In this document: positions 43,536 through 53,278 of the stretch, one piece after another
Layout: every line of letters begins with the position of its first letter
Position numbering within the stretch: position 1 is the stretch's first letter
Source of the DNA: Burkholderia sp. GAS332
Lineage (GTDB): Bacteria > Pseudomonadota > Gammaproteobacteria > Burkholderiales > Burkholderiaceae
Length of the DNA stretch: 64,000 nucleotides
NCBI GenBank assembly: GCA_900142905.1
Contig: FSRV01000002.1
Span: 4,092,001 to 4,156,000 of the forward strand
Reading direction: 5' to 3'
Translations under genes and position numbers: made by a program
Notes under the pieces: model-generated
Database searches by the model: none
Told to the model about the DNA's origin: nothing
The model's input: only the letters and a program-made list of their open reading frames with translations

Positions 43536-44963
43536 ATGAATACCCGACCTTCATCCCAATGCCCATTCCATGCGGGTACACAGCCGCCCGCCCCGCCGCG
43601 CCATCCACCCGGCGTATGGCCGCCCGGGCCACGTGCCGCCCTGACCGGCTGGGGGTTTCTGAGCCGAATGTCACGCGATTTGCTCGGCACGCTTGCCGAA
43701 TGGCAACAGGCGTTTGGCGACGTGGTGCATCTGCGTATCTGGCCGGAGCATACGGTCGTGGTCAGCGATCCGCAACTCGTGCGCGAGTTGCTGGTGACGC
43801 ACCACGATTCGCTGCGCCGCTGGGAGCGGGCTACGCAAGTCTTTGCTCAAGTGCACGGCCACAGCGTGTTGATCGCCGAGGGCGGCGCGTGGCGCGACAA
43901 GCGGCACGCATTGCAGCCGAGTTTCACCCCGAAGGCCGTGCAGACTTTTGTTTCGGCCATCGCTGCCGAGACCGATAAGGCACTCGCACAGTGGCCGACT
44001 CACGACCCCGACTGGCCTGTCGAAAGCAAGCTGACATCGCTCACCATGGACGTCATTGTGCGCATGATGTTTTCGGATGAAATCGGCGAGGACGCGCGAG
44101 ACGCAGAGAAGGCCGTACGCACGACCAGCGAGGCAGCCGACGCCGAATTCTACTGGCCTGCAAGCTGGCCCGACTGGGTGCCTTGGAAGCGCAGCAAGAG
44201 ACAAGGCCTGATGGTGCTAAAGGGCTTGATCGATCGCCGTCTTCAGGCTCGCTTGAGCGTGCCGGACGACACCTGGCCCGACGATCTGCTGTCGCGTCTT
44301 CTGCGATTGCATCGGGACGATCAAGAGACGTGGTCGCTGCACGCCGTGCGGGACGAGTGCATGACGACGTTCCTGGCTGGGCACGAGACCACCGCGGGGA
44401 CGCTGATCTGGTGGTCGTGGTGCATGGCTTCGAACCCGGCGGCCCAGGCTGCCGCGCGCGACGAAGTCGCGAGGACGCTGCGCGGTTCCGCGCCGACGAC
44501 TGAGACCCTGCCAGCGCTGCACTACCTGACGCAAACTATCGAGGAAACGCTGCGCCTTTACCCCGCTGCACCCGTGCTGATCAGTCGTCGCGCGTCGGGG
44601 CCGATCGCATTGGGTGATTGGCATTTCCCCGTCGGCACGCTCTTCATGCTACCGGTTCAGGTGATGCATCACGACCCTCGATGGTTCCCGGAGCCCGCTG
44701 CCTTCCAACCCGCGCGCTTTGCCGCCGATGCACCGCGAATTCCGCGCGGCGCCTATCTGCCATTCGGCACCGGTCCACGCGTTTGCCTTGGGCAACACCT
44801 TGCGATGGCTGAGATGACGGTCATCGCTGCGATGATGTTGCAACGCTTTACGCTGTCAGTCCCCGATGGCATGGCGCATCCCAACCCCGTGATGAACGTC
44901 ACCCTGCGCGCAGATCAGCCCGTGCGGTTGGCACTCACGCCGGCTATCTCCGGGGTGACCTGA
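43536..44963 (+). CDS. Cytochrome P450
   Basis: The 475-residue protein has the P450 signatures. The I-helix motif is FLAGHETTAGT, the ExxR motif lies in EETLRLYP, and the haem-binding loop FGTGPRVCLGQHLA carries the cysteine. The first part with WPPGPRAALTGWGFL resembles the proline-rich hinge, but there is no strong membrane anchor. It would hydroxylate a hydrophobic substrate, with electrons from ferredoxin supplied elsewhere. The divergent AraC gene suggests substrate-induced expression. Confidence 0.9.
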   Translation: MNTRPSSQCPFHAGTQPPAPPRHPPGVWPPGPRAALTGWGFLSRMSRDLLGTLAEWQQAFGDVVHLRIWPEHTVVVSDPQLVRELLVTHHDSLRRWERATQVFAQVHGHSVLIAEGGAWRDKRHALQPSFTPKAVQTFVSAIAAETDKALAQWPTHDPDWPVESKLTSLTMDVIVRMMFSDEIGEDARDAEKAVRTTSEAADAEFYWPASWPDWVPWKRSKRQGLMVLKGLIDRRLQARLSVPDDTWPDDLLSRLLRLHRDDQETWSLHAVRDECMTTFLAGHETTAGTLIWWSWCMASNPAAQAAARDEVARTLRGSAPTTETLPALHYLTQTIEETLRLYPAAPVLISRRASGPIALGDWHFPVGTLFMLPVQVMHHDPRWFPEPAAFQPARFAADAPRIPRGAYLPFGTGPRVCLGQHLAMAEMTVIAAMMLQRFTLSVPDGMAHPNPVMNVTLRADQPVRLALTPAISGVT

Positions 44964-45062
44964 TCTGAGGCATTCGACAATGTCACGTCTATTGGCTTCA
45001 ATCTTGTCCGGCCGCCAAATGGTTAAACTAGGGCATCCAGACCCTTTGAACCTAACTCGGCT

Positions 45063-45755
45063 ATGCCCCTGTCAGTTGAGTTGCAGAGCTTCATATCACG
45101 CTCCACCTGGTCGGCGAAATTGACACAGGAGCAACTCGCTCGCGTCCAGAAAGATGCCTTTCAACGATCGTATTCTGCCGGCGCCCTGATCTGTCATCGG
45201 GGAGCGCCTGCGGATCATTGGATAGGCGTGATCGAAGGCTTAGTCAAAGTCGATACGGTCTCGAAAGGTGGGCGGGCCACGACCTTCGCCGGCGTGCCGG
45301 CGGGTTCCTGGTTTGGCGAGGGAGCCCTATTAAAAGATGAGCCGCGCCCATACTCGGTGGTAGCGCTGCGCGATAGCGAAATCGGGTTTATTCCGCACAG
45401 CACATTTGAGTGGCTGCTTGACAATAGCCATTCGTTCAGTCGATTTGTCATCGATCAACTCAATGCACGGTGTGGATATTACGTCGGTCTGGTCGGAAAT
45501 CGCCGTTTGCAGAAAGCGTCTGCAAGAGTCGCTTTCTGTCTCGCTGAACTGTTCAATCCGCAACTCTTTGGCGTCACTGATCTGACGTTGGGTCTTTCGC
45601 AAGAGGAAATTGGACGTTTGTCCGGCCTTTCCAGGCAGAACACCAACCGGGCACTTCACGAGCTCGCTGATGCAGGGCTTTTAACGATCGAATATGGCTC
45701 AGTCCGAATTCTTGATCTGGCAGGGCTTCGAGATTTTGCCCACGCCGAAGATTGA
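45063..45755 (+). CDS. Crp/Fnr family regulator
   Basis: The 230-residue protein has a cyclic-nucleotide-binding fold at about 25-140 with GALICHRGAPADHWIGVIEG and a PRPYSVVALRDSEIGFIP segment. The C-terminal winged helix has recognition part LSQEEIGRLSGLSRQNTNRA. The four-cysteine iron-sulphur motif of FNR is absent, so it senses another signal. It is convergent with the acyl-CoA synthetase gene. Confidence 0.85.
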   Translation: MPLSVELQSFISRSTWSAKLTQEQLARVQKDAFQRSYSAGALICHRGAPADHWIGVIEGLVKVDTVSKGGRATTFAGVPAGSWFGEGALLKDEPRPYSVVALRDSEIGFIPHSTFEWLLDNSHSFSRFVIDQLNARCGYYVGLVGNRRLQKASARVAFCLAELFNPQLFGVTDLTLGLSQEEIGRLSGLSRQNTNRALHELADAGLLTIEYGSVRILDLAGLRDFAHAED

Positions 45756-45778
45756 TAGCGCCTGGGCCTCATACGTGG

Positions 45779-47434
45779 CTATGCGTGAGATGGCTTCGTA
45801 ATGGCCTCCCGGCTGCCAGCCTGCGCTCGAAGTCGAAATTTCTGAATTTTTCCTGTGCCTGTCTTTGGCAGGGTTCCGTACACGATCCTCACAGGACACT
45901 TGTAGTGAGCGAGCCGCTCTCGACAAAACGTAATCAGCTCTCGTTCAGCAGGTGCATCGATACCCTGTTTCAATTCGACAAATGCGCAAGGCACTTCACC
46001 CCATCTGGCATCGGGCTGCGCCACGACTGCCGCGATGAGGACTGCCGCGTGTTGGTGCAATACATCCTCCACCTCCACCGACGAGATATTTTCGCCACCC
46101 GAAATGATGACGTCTTTGGAACGATCCGTGATCTGAATGTATCCGTCCGGGTGTGCCACGGCAATATCGCCAGTGTGGAACCAGCCGCCCTCGAAGGCGT
46201 TTCGGGTAGCTTCCTCGTTCTTCAGATAGCCTTTCATCATGACGTTGCCGCGCAGCAGTATTTCTCCCTCGGTCTTTCCGTCTGCAGGCACCGGCTCAAG
46301 CGTAGCGGGATTGGCTACTCGCATGGATTCAAGTCCAGAGGCCCGATGACCTTGCCGCGCCTTCAGGCGCGCCTGCTCCTCGTTGGCCAGTGCGCGCCAG
46401 TTTGCCTGGATGAAGCAACTGACCGGCGTGCCGGAGGCTTCGGTGATGCCGTATACGTGCTCAACCTCGAATCCCAACTCGCTTACCGATTTCAATACGG
46501 TTGCCGGGGGCGGTGAACCCGCCGTGCGCACGCGAACGGCGCGAGGCAATGGGCTACGCTCGCTGGCGGGCGCGTCGGCCAATGCGGCCAGGACGATGGG
46601 TGCCGCACAGAAATGATCGACGCCGTACTCGTGGATGGCTTTAAATATTCCTGCGGCATTGACTTTGCGCAGACAGACATGGGTGCCGCCAGCTGCTGTG
46701 ACTGCCCAGGCGAAGCACCATCCATTGGCGTGGAACATGGGGAGGGTCCAGAGATACACCGGCCCGCGCGGCACGCCCCAGTCAATCAACTGGAGCATGC
46801 TCATAAGATGAACCGCACGGTGACTGACCACGACCCCTTTCGGGTCGGAAGTCGTTCCGGACGTATAGTTCAATGCGATCGCATCCCATTCGTCCGCGGG
46901 CCATACGCCTTCGAAATCTGGATCACCTTCTCCGAGCAATTGCTCATAGTCGAGTTCACCGATTGATGACCCCGGCGGCGCTTCGAGATCGGCAATGTCG
47001 ATCACGAGTGGCCTATCTGGAACGTGCTCAAGTGCGTCCGCAGCAAGGGCGGCGAATTCACGATCCACAAAAAGAACCTTGCATTCCCCGTGAAGCAGGA
47101 TGAACCGAATACCGTCGGCATCCAGCCTGCAATTGATCGTGTTGAGCACAGCGCCGCTTAGCGGCACCCCGAAATGTGCCTCCACCAACGCGGGCGTATT
47201 AGGCGCAATGATCGATACGGTGTCGCCGCGCTTGACACCTCGCCGGACGAGCGCGCTGGCCAGCCGGCGGCAGCGGCTGCGCGTCGCCGCCCAGGTCTGG
47301 CGCATCGCGCCATGCACGATCGCGATCCGCTCCGGAAACAAGTCGGCGCATCGATCCAGTGAGTGCAGCGGCGTCAGCGGCACATGGTTGGCTTCGTTTC
47401 GATCGAGTCCGTGCTCGTAGATTGGGGTGGGCAT
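45779..47434 (-). CDS. AMP-dependent acyl-CoA synthetase
   Basis: The 551-residue protein belongs to the acyl-adenylate/thioester superfamily. Motif A5 is YTSGTTSDPKG, A8 is the GWFHTGD region, and A10 is LPKTGTGKIQKFRLR with the catalytic Lys. It activates a carboxylic acid to its CoA ester. The presence of a 3-hydroxyacyl-CoA dehydrogenase and thiolase next door suggests it opens a beta-oxidation-like route. It is divergent from the nitroreductase gene, with 299 bp between. Confidence 0.9.
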   Translation of the reverse strand: MPTPIYEHGLDRNEANHVPLTPLHSLDRCADLFPERIAIVHGAMRQTWAATRSRCRRLASALVRRGVKRGDTVSIIAPNTPALVEAHFGVPLSGAVLNTINCRLDADGIRFILLHGECKVLFVDREFAALAADALEHVPDRPLVIDIADLEAPPGSSIGELDYEQLLGEGDPDFEGVWPADEWDAIALNYTSGTTSDPKGVVVSHRAVHLMSMLQLIDWGVPRGPVYLWTLPMFHANGWCFAWAVTAAGGTHVCLRKVNAAGIFKAIHEYGVDHFCAAPIVLAALADAPASERSPLPRAVRVRTAGSPPPATVLKSVSELGFEVEHVYGITEASGTPVSCFIQANWRALANEEQARLKARQGHRASGLESMRVANPATLEPVPADGKTEGEILLRGNVMMKGYLKNEEATRNAFEGGWFHTGDIAVAHPDGYIQITDRSKDVIISGGENISSVEVEDVLHQHAAVLIAAVVAQPDARWGEVPCAFVELKQGIDAPAERELITFCRERLAHYKCPVRIVYGTLPKTGTGKIQKFRLRAQAGSREAITKPSHA

Positions 47435-47733
47435 GGTGTGTCTCCTCGTCTGATGTGAAAAGTGTCCGGATATAAGCGGTGCTTGGGTGCAGCCTCTGAA
47501 TCGGATCGCTCAAACCTTGCGGTACCCCATCCAATCTAAACGTCGCGCGGGCTCGGAACTGTCCCGAACAAGACACTCCTTCGGTTCAGAGGGGGCGATT
47601 GGCTATCCGAGGTCGATTGTCATGTTCGAGACAACACGCCCTTTTCTGCCCCGCTAATCTTGCTCACAAGGCAATGCTGCTGTGCAACGAAGTTGTTCGG
47701 GTTTGCCGACCTTCGAGAGAGATGGGGTGACAG
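47435..47733. other. Divergent spacer without a gene
   Basis: It contains the upstream regions of the acyl-CoA synthetase and nitroreductase genes. No RNA or repeat is recognised. Confidence 0.4.
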
Positions 47734-48459
47734 ATGAAGAGAAGTGACACACCACCGGCGATGGATGCCGATGCGCTGCGCAAGGCCATCGAATGGGCCA
47801 TCCTGTCGCGTCGCAGCGTCAGGGCGTTTCTGCCCACGCCGGTTCCGAGAGAGACGGTGGAATCGATATTGGACATAGCGCGCTTCGCTGCCACGGGCGT
47901 CAACATTCAGCCCTGGCGCGTCCATGTCGTCACGGGACGCGCCAAAGACCGTATCTGTGCCGCGATCCAGCGGGTTAATGACGATTCGGCATTAGACGAG
48001 ACATGCACGGACGAGTGGGACTACTACCCGCGCGAATGGATATCGCCATACCTTGAAAGAAGACGCGCGGTGGGTTGGACGCTATATGGGTTGCTTGGAA
48101 TCGAAAAGGGCGACAAGGCGCGAATGCAGGCCCAACACAGCCGCAACTATCAATTCTTCGACGCACCTGTCGGCTTGTTTTTCACAATCAACCGCGTCAT
48201 GCAGCAGGGTAGCTTGCTCGACTACGGCATGTTCCTGCAAAACATCATGATCGCCGCCCGTGCTCATGGCTTGAGCACATGCCCTCAAGCGGCATTTATG
48301 AAGTACCACAAGGTCATTGCCGATCAACTTCGATTGGACGCAAGTGAGATGTTCGTCGTCGGTATGAGTCTTGGATTGGCGGATCCCTCATGCATCGAGA
48401 ACACCCTCGTCACGGAGAGAGCGGAGGTTGGCTCGTTCACAACGTTTTATTCGGATTAG
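47734..48459 (+). CDS. Nitroreductase family protein
   Basis: The 241-residue protein has the flavin-binding start ILSRRSVRAFLPTPVPRETVE and the NIQPWRVHVVTG segment. DYGMFLQNIMIAARAHGLST and GMSLGLADPS match the second half. It would use FMN to reduce nitro or quinone groups. The next gene on the same strand is a dehydrogenase that starts 88 bp downstream, so they may form an operon. Confidence 0.9.
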   Translation: MKRSDTPPAMDADALRKAIEWAILSRRSVRAFLPTPVPRETVESILDIARFAATGVNIQPWRVHVVTGRAKDRICAAIQRVNDDSALDETCTDEWDYYPREWISPYLERRRAVGWTLYGLLGIEKGDKARMQAQHSRNYQFFDAPVGLFFTINRVMQQGSLLDYGMFLQNIMIAARAHGLSTCPQAAFMKYHKVIADQLRLDASEMFVVGMSLGLADPSCIENTLVTERAEVGSFTTFYSD

Positions 48460-48547
48460 CGGCGCGTATCGGATGCGCGTCCAGACGCTAATCGGCGGCG
48501 CGCGTATCGAATGCTTCAGCGCAGCTTCACATGAAAGGAAAACGGAT

Positions 48548-49312
48548 ATGCAGATCAGAGACAACGTATTTGTAGTGACCGGGGCCGGTTCCGGCTTGGG
48601 GGCCGCCACAGCGAACATGATCGTCGAGCGGGGCGGCAAGGTGGTCCTGGCGGACGTCAACCCCGACGCGGGTGAGGCCATCGCCGTCCAGCTAGGGCCC
48701 AACGCCCGGTTCGTTGCCACCGACGTCGCCAGCGAACCCAGCGCCAAGGCAGCTTTTGCAGCAGCCATGGAAATGGGACGCCTTCGCGGACTCGTCAATT
48801 GCGCAGGCGTAGCGCCCGCCGAAAAGATCATCGGCCGTGAAGGAATCCACAAGCTGGAGTCGTTCGCTCGAACGATCAATATCAACCTGGTCGGCAGCTT
48901 CAACATGATCCGCATTGCGGCGGAGAGGATGAGCGCCTGCCCGCAAGAGACCTCCGGCGAGCGCGGCGTCATCATCTGCACAGCGTCGGTGGCCGCGTTT
49001 GAGGGGCAGGTGGGGCAGGCCGCCTACGCCGCTTCCAAGGGCGGGGTTGTCGCGATGACGTTGCCACTCGCGCGGGAACTCTCCCGCTACGGCATCCGCG
49101 TCATGACCGTTGCGCCAGGCATCATGGAAACCCCCATGCTGCTCGGCATGCCCGCTGACGTACAGGAGGCGCTGGGCAAAACGGTGCCGTTTCCAGCCCG
49201 AATGGGCAAGCCAGCGGAGTATGCCGCGCTGGTAGAGCACATCCTTTTGAACGAATACCTGAACGGCGAGGTCATCCGCCTCGACGGCGCCATCCGTATG
49301 GCCGCCAAATAA
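48548..49312 (+). CDS. 3-hydroxyacyl-CoA dehydrogenase, HSD10-like SDR
   Basis: The 254-residue protein is an SDR with the cofactor loop TGAGSGLG (11-18) and catalytic Tyr-Lys in YAASKGG. The wording AFEGQVGQAAYAASKGGV and PGIMETPMLLGMP is typical of type II 3-hydroxyacyl-CoA or 3-hydroxy-2-methylbutyryl-CoA dehydrogenases. I chose ATG 48548, since the upstream extension overlaps the nitroreductase gene. It is followed 29 bp later by a thiolase, the next enzyme of beta-oxidation. Confidence 0.85.
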   Translation: MQIRDNVFVVTGAGSGLGAATANMIVERGGKVVLADVNPDAGEAIAVQLGPNARFVATDVASEPSAKAAFAAAMEMGRLRGLVNCAGVAPAEKIIGREGIHKLESFARTININLVGSFNMIRIAAERMSACPQETSGERGVIICTASVAAFEGQVGQAAYAASKGGVVAMTLPLARELSRYGIRVMTVAPGIMETPMLLGMPADVQEALGKTVPFPARMGKPAEYAALVEHILLNEYLNGEVIRLDGAIRMAAK

Positions 49313-49341
49313 ACCGCATCCCTCTTTTCAGCGAATAAGCC

Positions 49342-50529
49342 ATGTCCAAAGATCCTGTTGTTATCGCCTCCGTCGCACGTACTCCTATTGGCAGCTTCCA
49401 GGGAGAGCTTTCCAGCTGCACGGCGCCGCAGCTCGGCGCTGTCGCCGTGAAGGCCGCTATCCAGCGCGCCGGCATTAGCGCCGACACGGTGCAGGAGCTC
49501 ATTCTGGGTTGTGTGCTGCCCGCCGGCCTTGGCCAGGCCCCGGCGCGCCAGGCGGCAATCACCGCCGGGTTGCCTCTGTCGGTAGGCTGCACCACGGTCA
49601 ACAAGGTGTGCGGTTCCGGCATGAAAGCTGCCATGCTGGGCCATGATCTACTGATGGCCAACAGTAACGAAGTGATTGTTGCGGGCGGCATGGAGTCCAT
49701 GACTAACGCTCCGTACTTCATCCCGAAAGCGCGAGGGGGTTTCCGCCTGGGTCACGGACAGATCCTCGACCATATGTCCTTCGACGGCCTGGAAGATGCC
49801 TATTTCCATAAGGGCCGTGCCATGGGGACATTCGCTGAAGAGTGCGCCGAGTCCTACGGTTTCTCGCGAGAGGATCAGGATGCCTACGCAATCGAATCCA
49901 CCACCCGCGCCCAGGCCGCGATTCGGTCCGGTGCCTTTGCATGGGAAGTCGCCCCCGTGATGACCTCCAGCAGAAAAGGCGAAGTCCTGGTGGAGCAAGA
50001 CGAGCAGCCGTCCAGAGCCAAACTGGACAAGATCAAAAGCCTGAAACCCGCTTTCAAGACCGGTGGTACGGTGACTGCGGCCAACTCCAGTTCGATTTCC
50101 GACGGTGCTGCCGCTTTGGTGCTGATGCGCCGTTCAAGCGCCGACAGACTTGGGATCAAGCCGCTCGCCGCTATCGTCGGGCATGCCGCTCACGCGCAAG
50201 AGCCGAGACTGTTTACCACCGCTCCAGCGGCCGCGATGGAGAAACTCCTGTCCAGGATTGGATGGGCGACGTCCAGCGTGGATTTGTGGGAAATCAACGA
50301 GGCATTTGCGGTCGCCGTCATGGCCGCCATGCGGGACATGGCGCTCGATCACGGCAAGGTCAACATACACGGCGGCGCATGCGCCATCGGTCACCCCATC
50401 GGCGCCTCCGGAGCACGCATTCTGGTCTCCTTACTTGCGGCCCTCAGATTGACGGGCGGAAGCCGCGGCGTTGCTAGCCTTTGCATCGGCGGCGGCGAAG
50501 CCACGGCCATGGCTATCGAGATGATTTAG
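49342..50529 (+). CDS. Acetyl-CoA acetyltransferase (thiolase)
   Basis: The 395-residue protein has the catalytic Cys90 in VNKVCGSGMKA, the active-site NEAFAV, and the C-terminal GGACAIGHPIGASGARI with His and the second Cys region (CIGGGEA). It cleaves 3-ketoacyl-CoA to acetyl-CoA or forms acetoacetyl-CoA. With the dehydrogenase before it and the acyl-CoA synthetase opposite, it completes a short beta-oxidation or branched-chain pathway. Confidence 0.92.
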   Translation: MSKDPVVIASVARTPIGSFQGELSSCTAPQLGAVAVKAAIQRAGISADTVQELILGCVLPAGLGQAPARQAAITAGLPLSVGCTTVNKVCGSGMKAAMLGHDLLMANSNEVIVAGGMESMTNAPYFIPKARGGFRLGHGQILDHMSFDGLEDAYFHKGRAMGTFAEECAESYGFSREDQDAYAIESTTRAQAAIRSGAFAWEVAPVMTSSRKGEVLVEQDEQPSRAKLDKIKSLKPAFKTGGTVTAANSSSISDGAAALVLMRRSSADRLGIKPLAAIVGHAAHAQEPRLFTTAPAAAMEKLLSRIGWATSSVDLWEINEAFAVAVMAAMRDMALDHGKVNIHGGACAIGHPIGASGARILVSLLAALRLTGGSRGVASLCIGGGEATAMAIEMI

Positions 50530-50844
50530 CATAAGCGTCGGTCATCGGACTGTGTCCGGCCACTCTCGGTTACTCGACGACAGCAGCTACCTCGTCGACA
50601 AAACGGACGTGGCCCGAGGTCGACCTGTTACGCCCCAGTCATGAGTTATCACCCGGCAATTGGAATCTCCGCATGACTGATTGCTACTGTCGCTGAGACA
50701 TCAAAACCAACGTCATCGCAGCTTCATGCTTCCTTGCTGGTGGATGAATGATGGATGCGCGCCGTATTGGTAGATGAACGATGCACCGTACCGGTACTGA
50801 CGGCCGCTCCGAACACAGAATAGGGCTTTCCTGGAGAGTCACTT
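50530..50844. other. Stretch without a gene
   Basis: It includes two partly repeated stretches (GGATGAATGATGGATGCGCG near 50742 and TAGATGAACGATGCACCGTA near 50771). No frame reads as protein. Confidence 0.4.
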
Positions 50845-51141
50845 ATGCCTCTGATTGATTTCAATTCCCTCGCGACTGCAAAGGCCGAGGCATGGAGGTC
50901 GTCGATTGTCGGGGAAATCGGCTCGGCAAAAATTAAGGTTTTGCGCATGGACGCGCAACCGTATGAAGAGGAGATTCACGACTACAACGAAGCGTTGCTG
51001 GTCGTCGACGGAAAGCTTCTTCTTCAGGTTGGGCATGAAACTGTCGTCGTTGAAGCTGGACAGATGTATCTCGCGCCAGCAGGTACTGCACACTCTGTGT
51101 TACCAGGAAGCCACGGTAGCCTGGTCATTATTGACGTATAA
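50845..51141 (+). CDS. Cupin domain protein
   Basis: The 98-residue protein is a single cupin barrel: EIHDYNEALLVVDGKLLLQV, then GQMYLAPAGTAHSV. The metal ligands are an incomplete set (His at 47 and in GTAHS), so it may be a binding rather than catalytic barrel. No neighbouring operon partner is evident. Confidence 0.75.
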   Translation: MPLIDFNSLATAKAEAWRSSIVGEIGSAKIKVLRMDAQPYEEEIHDYNEALLVVDGKLLLQVGHETVVVEAGQMYLAPAGTAHSVLPGSHGSLVIIDV

Positions 51142-51263
51142 AGCCGGCTGCCTTCCGCGATGTAGGGAGGCTGAGTCCGGGCCAGAGCCGGTCATCGGAC
51201 ACACGCCCCAAGGTCGTCGACAATGGTTCCACCAATCACGAAGACTCTTCAACGGAGAGATGA

Positions 51264-51515
51264 GTGACGACCTCGAAAAGCATCCGCAGAGCAACCGCAG
51301 AGGACGTACCGGTTCTTACACAGATCCGCAACGATGCACACGCAAAGAAGGCGGCGCACAGGGATTATGCGTGGGGCAAGGAAGGGGACGGATTTTCCGA
51401 AGGATGGGGACTACCCAGTCTCTCGCGAAGAGAGGTGTACGTTGTCGAGCAGGACGGCATGCGAGGCGAGGCAGTCTGTCGCCGGTTCTGCAATTTACGC
51501 GACAGGCGCCAATAG
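51264..51515 (+). pseudogene. N-terminal fragment of a GNAT acetyltransferase
   Basis: The frame begins MTTSKSIRRATAEDVPVLTQ IRNDAHAKK, a typical GNAT beginning. After about 65 residues the sequence leaves the GNAT pattern and ends in RRFCNLRDRRQ just as the ArsR gene frame begins on the other strand. The acetyl-CoA-binding core is missing. Confidence 0.6.
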
Positions 51516-52205
51516 GCTTGTGTCGAGCCCGAACTCTTCCTTTAGGCCGATCCACCCCTTCTGCGTGACGTGGATGGCGCGCGACGATTCAGCGCGCCGT
51601 AGCCAACCGATCGCGCATAACCGGCTCATGAGTTGCACGCCTAGCGGGCCGGCAAGGTGATACTCCCGTTCGGTCCAGTCGAGGCATTGCCGGGCAAGAC
51701 CGCGCCGGTTTGGCTTGAGCGCCGCTACCTCCAAGCCCATGCGGCTAAACCATTCGATGCCGGCGGGCGTTACGTCGAATCGTTTGTCGTCGGCCGCGAG
51801 AAGGAAACTTCGCTCTTGCAAGCCATGGGTTACAGCGACGCCGATGCGCCCAGCCAGGTGGTCATAACAGCACCGTGCAAACTGAAGCCTTTGAGCTTCC
51901 CGGCTGGGTGGCCTCCGTCGCATGCTTTCTGTCACGCCGATGGCGGCGAGATTTTCCAGCGCTGAGGCAACATGGGAACCGCCCAACCGATAATAGCGGT
52001 GTCGACCCTGTGTTTCGACCATCACCAAGCCGCCTGCAAGGAGTTTGCTCAGATGCGAACTGGCCGTCTGCGGGGTGATGCCAGCGGCAAAAGCCAGCTC
52101 GCCAGCAGGCCGCGCATGTCCATCGAGCAAGCTCATGAGCATGGCAGCACGGGCCGGATCGGCGATCAGGAAAGCGGCGGAAGCGATATTCGGTTGCGGA
52201 CCCAT
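51495..52205 (-). CDS. ArsR-type transcriptional regulator with C-terminal domain
   Basis: The 236-residue protein has an ArsR winged helix at about 3-80. DPARAAMLMSLLDGHARPAG is followed by LAFAAGITPQTASSHLSKLL and a wing GRHRYYRLGG. The metal-binding Cys motif of arsenic regulators is absent. The C-terminal 150 residues form an extra domain that is longer than in classical ArsR. I chose ATG 52205 with GGAGCTCGACG upstream. It is divergent from a SnoaL-like gene and a truncated MFS gene, so it may control them. Confidence 0.8.
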   Translation of the reverse strand: MGPQPNIASAAFLIADPARAAMLMSLLDGHARPAGELAFAAGITPQTASSHLSKLLAGGLVMVETQGRHRYYRLGGSHVASALENLAAIGVTESMRRRPPSREAQRLQFARCCYDHLAGRIGVAVTHGLQERSFLLAADDKRFDVTPAGIEWFSRMGLEVAALKPNRRGLARQCLDWTEREYHLAGPLGVQLMSRLCAIGWLRRAESSRAIHVTQKGWIGLKEEFGLDTSLLAPVA

Positions 52206-52334
52206 CGTCGAGCTCCATAGCATTCTCGTCAAGATAGCACCGAAGCATGGGCACATGCTTCGATACGCGTCGAAACATCCTGCATCGAACCCACCGTAGA
52301 CTTTGGATCATCAAGCTCACGATGGGGATCAACG

Positions 52335-52766
52335 ATGACCGAAAGCAACGATGCAGAAATCCGCCACGTCTACGAACGGTGGCACGAGACGGTCTGCGAG
52401 CGCGATCTCGACGGCCTGATGGCGCTTTATGCCGAAGACGCCATCCTTGAAACCCCTCTAATTCTGGTCACCTTGAAAGACAGAACCGAGGGCATTCTGA
52501 AGGGAAAAGCCGAAATCCGGCCGTTCTTCGAAGCCGGCCTGCGCAAGCTACAGAATGATCTTGGCCGATGGTATCGAACCGGAACATTCTTCTCCAATGG
52601 CCGGCAACTGACCTGGGAGTATCCGCGTGACACGCCGCAAGGCGATCAGGTCGATCTTGTCGAGGTGATGGACATCGCGAACGGGCTCATTGCCCACCAT
52701 CGGGTCTACTGGGGCTGGGTCGGCTTCAAGGCGCTCGTCGCCGCCCTGAACAAGCCCGTTCCGTGA
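52335..52766 (+). CDS. SnoaL-like protein
   Basis: The 143-residue protein has the NTF2/SnoaL-like fold: VYERWHETVCERDLDGLMAL followed by LYAEDAILETP and PRDTPQGDQVDLVEVMDI. It overlaps the next gene by 4 bases (GTGA), so the two are translationally coupled, with the transporter fragment behind it. It probably served as an enzyme or binding partner of that efflux pump's substrate. Confidence 0.8.
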   Translation: MTESNDAEIRHVYERWHETVCERDLDGLMALYAEDAILETPLILVTLKDRTEGILKGKAEIRPFFEAGLRKLQNDLGRWYRTGTFFSNGRQLTWEYPRDTPQGDQVDLVEVMDIANGLIAHHRVYWGWVGFKALVAALNKPVP

Positions 52767-53278
52767 ACGTGCCGAATCCGGAAAATAACGGAGCCATCCA
52801 ACGCCGGGTCCTGGCGGCAACCAGCGTCAGCTATGTGCTCGTCCTTTTGGACACATCGATTGTCAATGTTGCCCTGGGCCGTATCTCCGTGTCACTGGCG
52901 ACCCAGATCGCGGGGCTGCAGTGGGTAATGAACGCCTATACGCTGGCGTTTGCCAGCCTGCTCCTGACGGGGGGCACGCTAGGCGATCGCTGGGGTGCGC
53001 GAAACGTCTATCTTGCCGGTCTATTGGTGTTCACGCTCGCCTCGACGATCTGCGGGGTAGCGGCAGATTTGCCGAGCCTCATTGCCGCGCGTGTCTTGCA
53101 GGGAGTGGGCGCGGCAATGCTGGTACCGTGCTCGCTGAAACTCATTAATCATGCCTGCCCCGAACCCGAGCAACGGGCACGCGCGGTCGGCATATGGGTC
53201 GGCTGCGGCGGGGTCGCCATGGCGGCGGGTCCCTTGGTCGGCGGTGTTCTGATCCATCTGTTCGATTCTGGTGGTTAG
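52763..53278 (+). pseudogene. N-terminal fragment of a DHA2-type MFS transporter
   Basis: It starts with GTG overlapping the SnoaL stop and shows five membrane helices with motif A LGDRWGARNVYLAG. The frame stops after GGVLIHLFDSGG, exactly where DHA2 pumps normally continue with GWRSIFLVN. The remaining nine or so helices are missing, so it is not a functional pump. Confidence 0.75.

Noticed and set aside
52763..53278. Functional MFS pump
   Set aside because: The frame ends after five helices and no continuation is found downstream.
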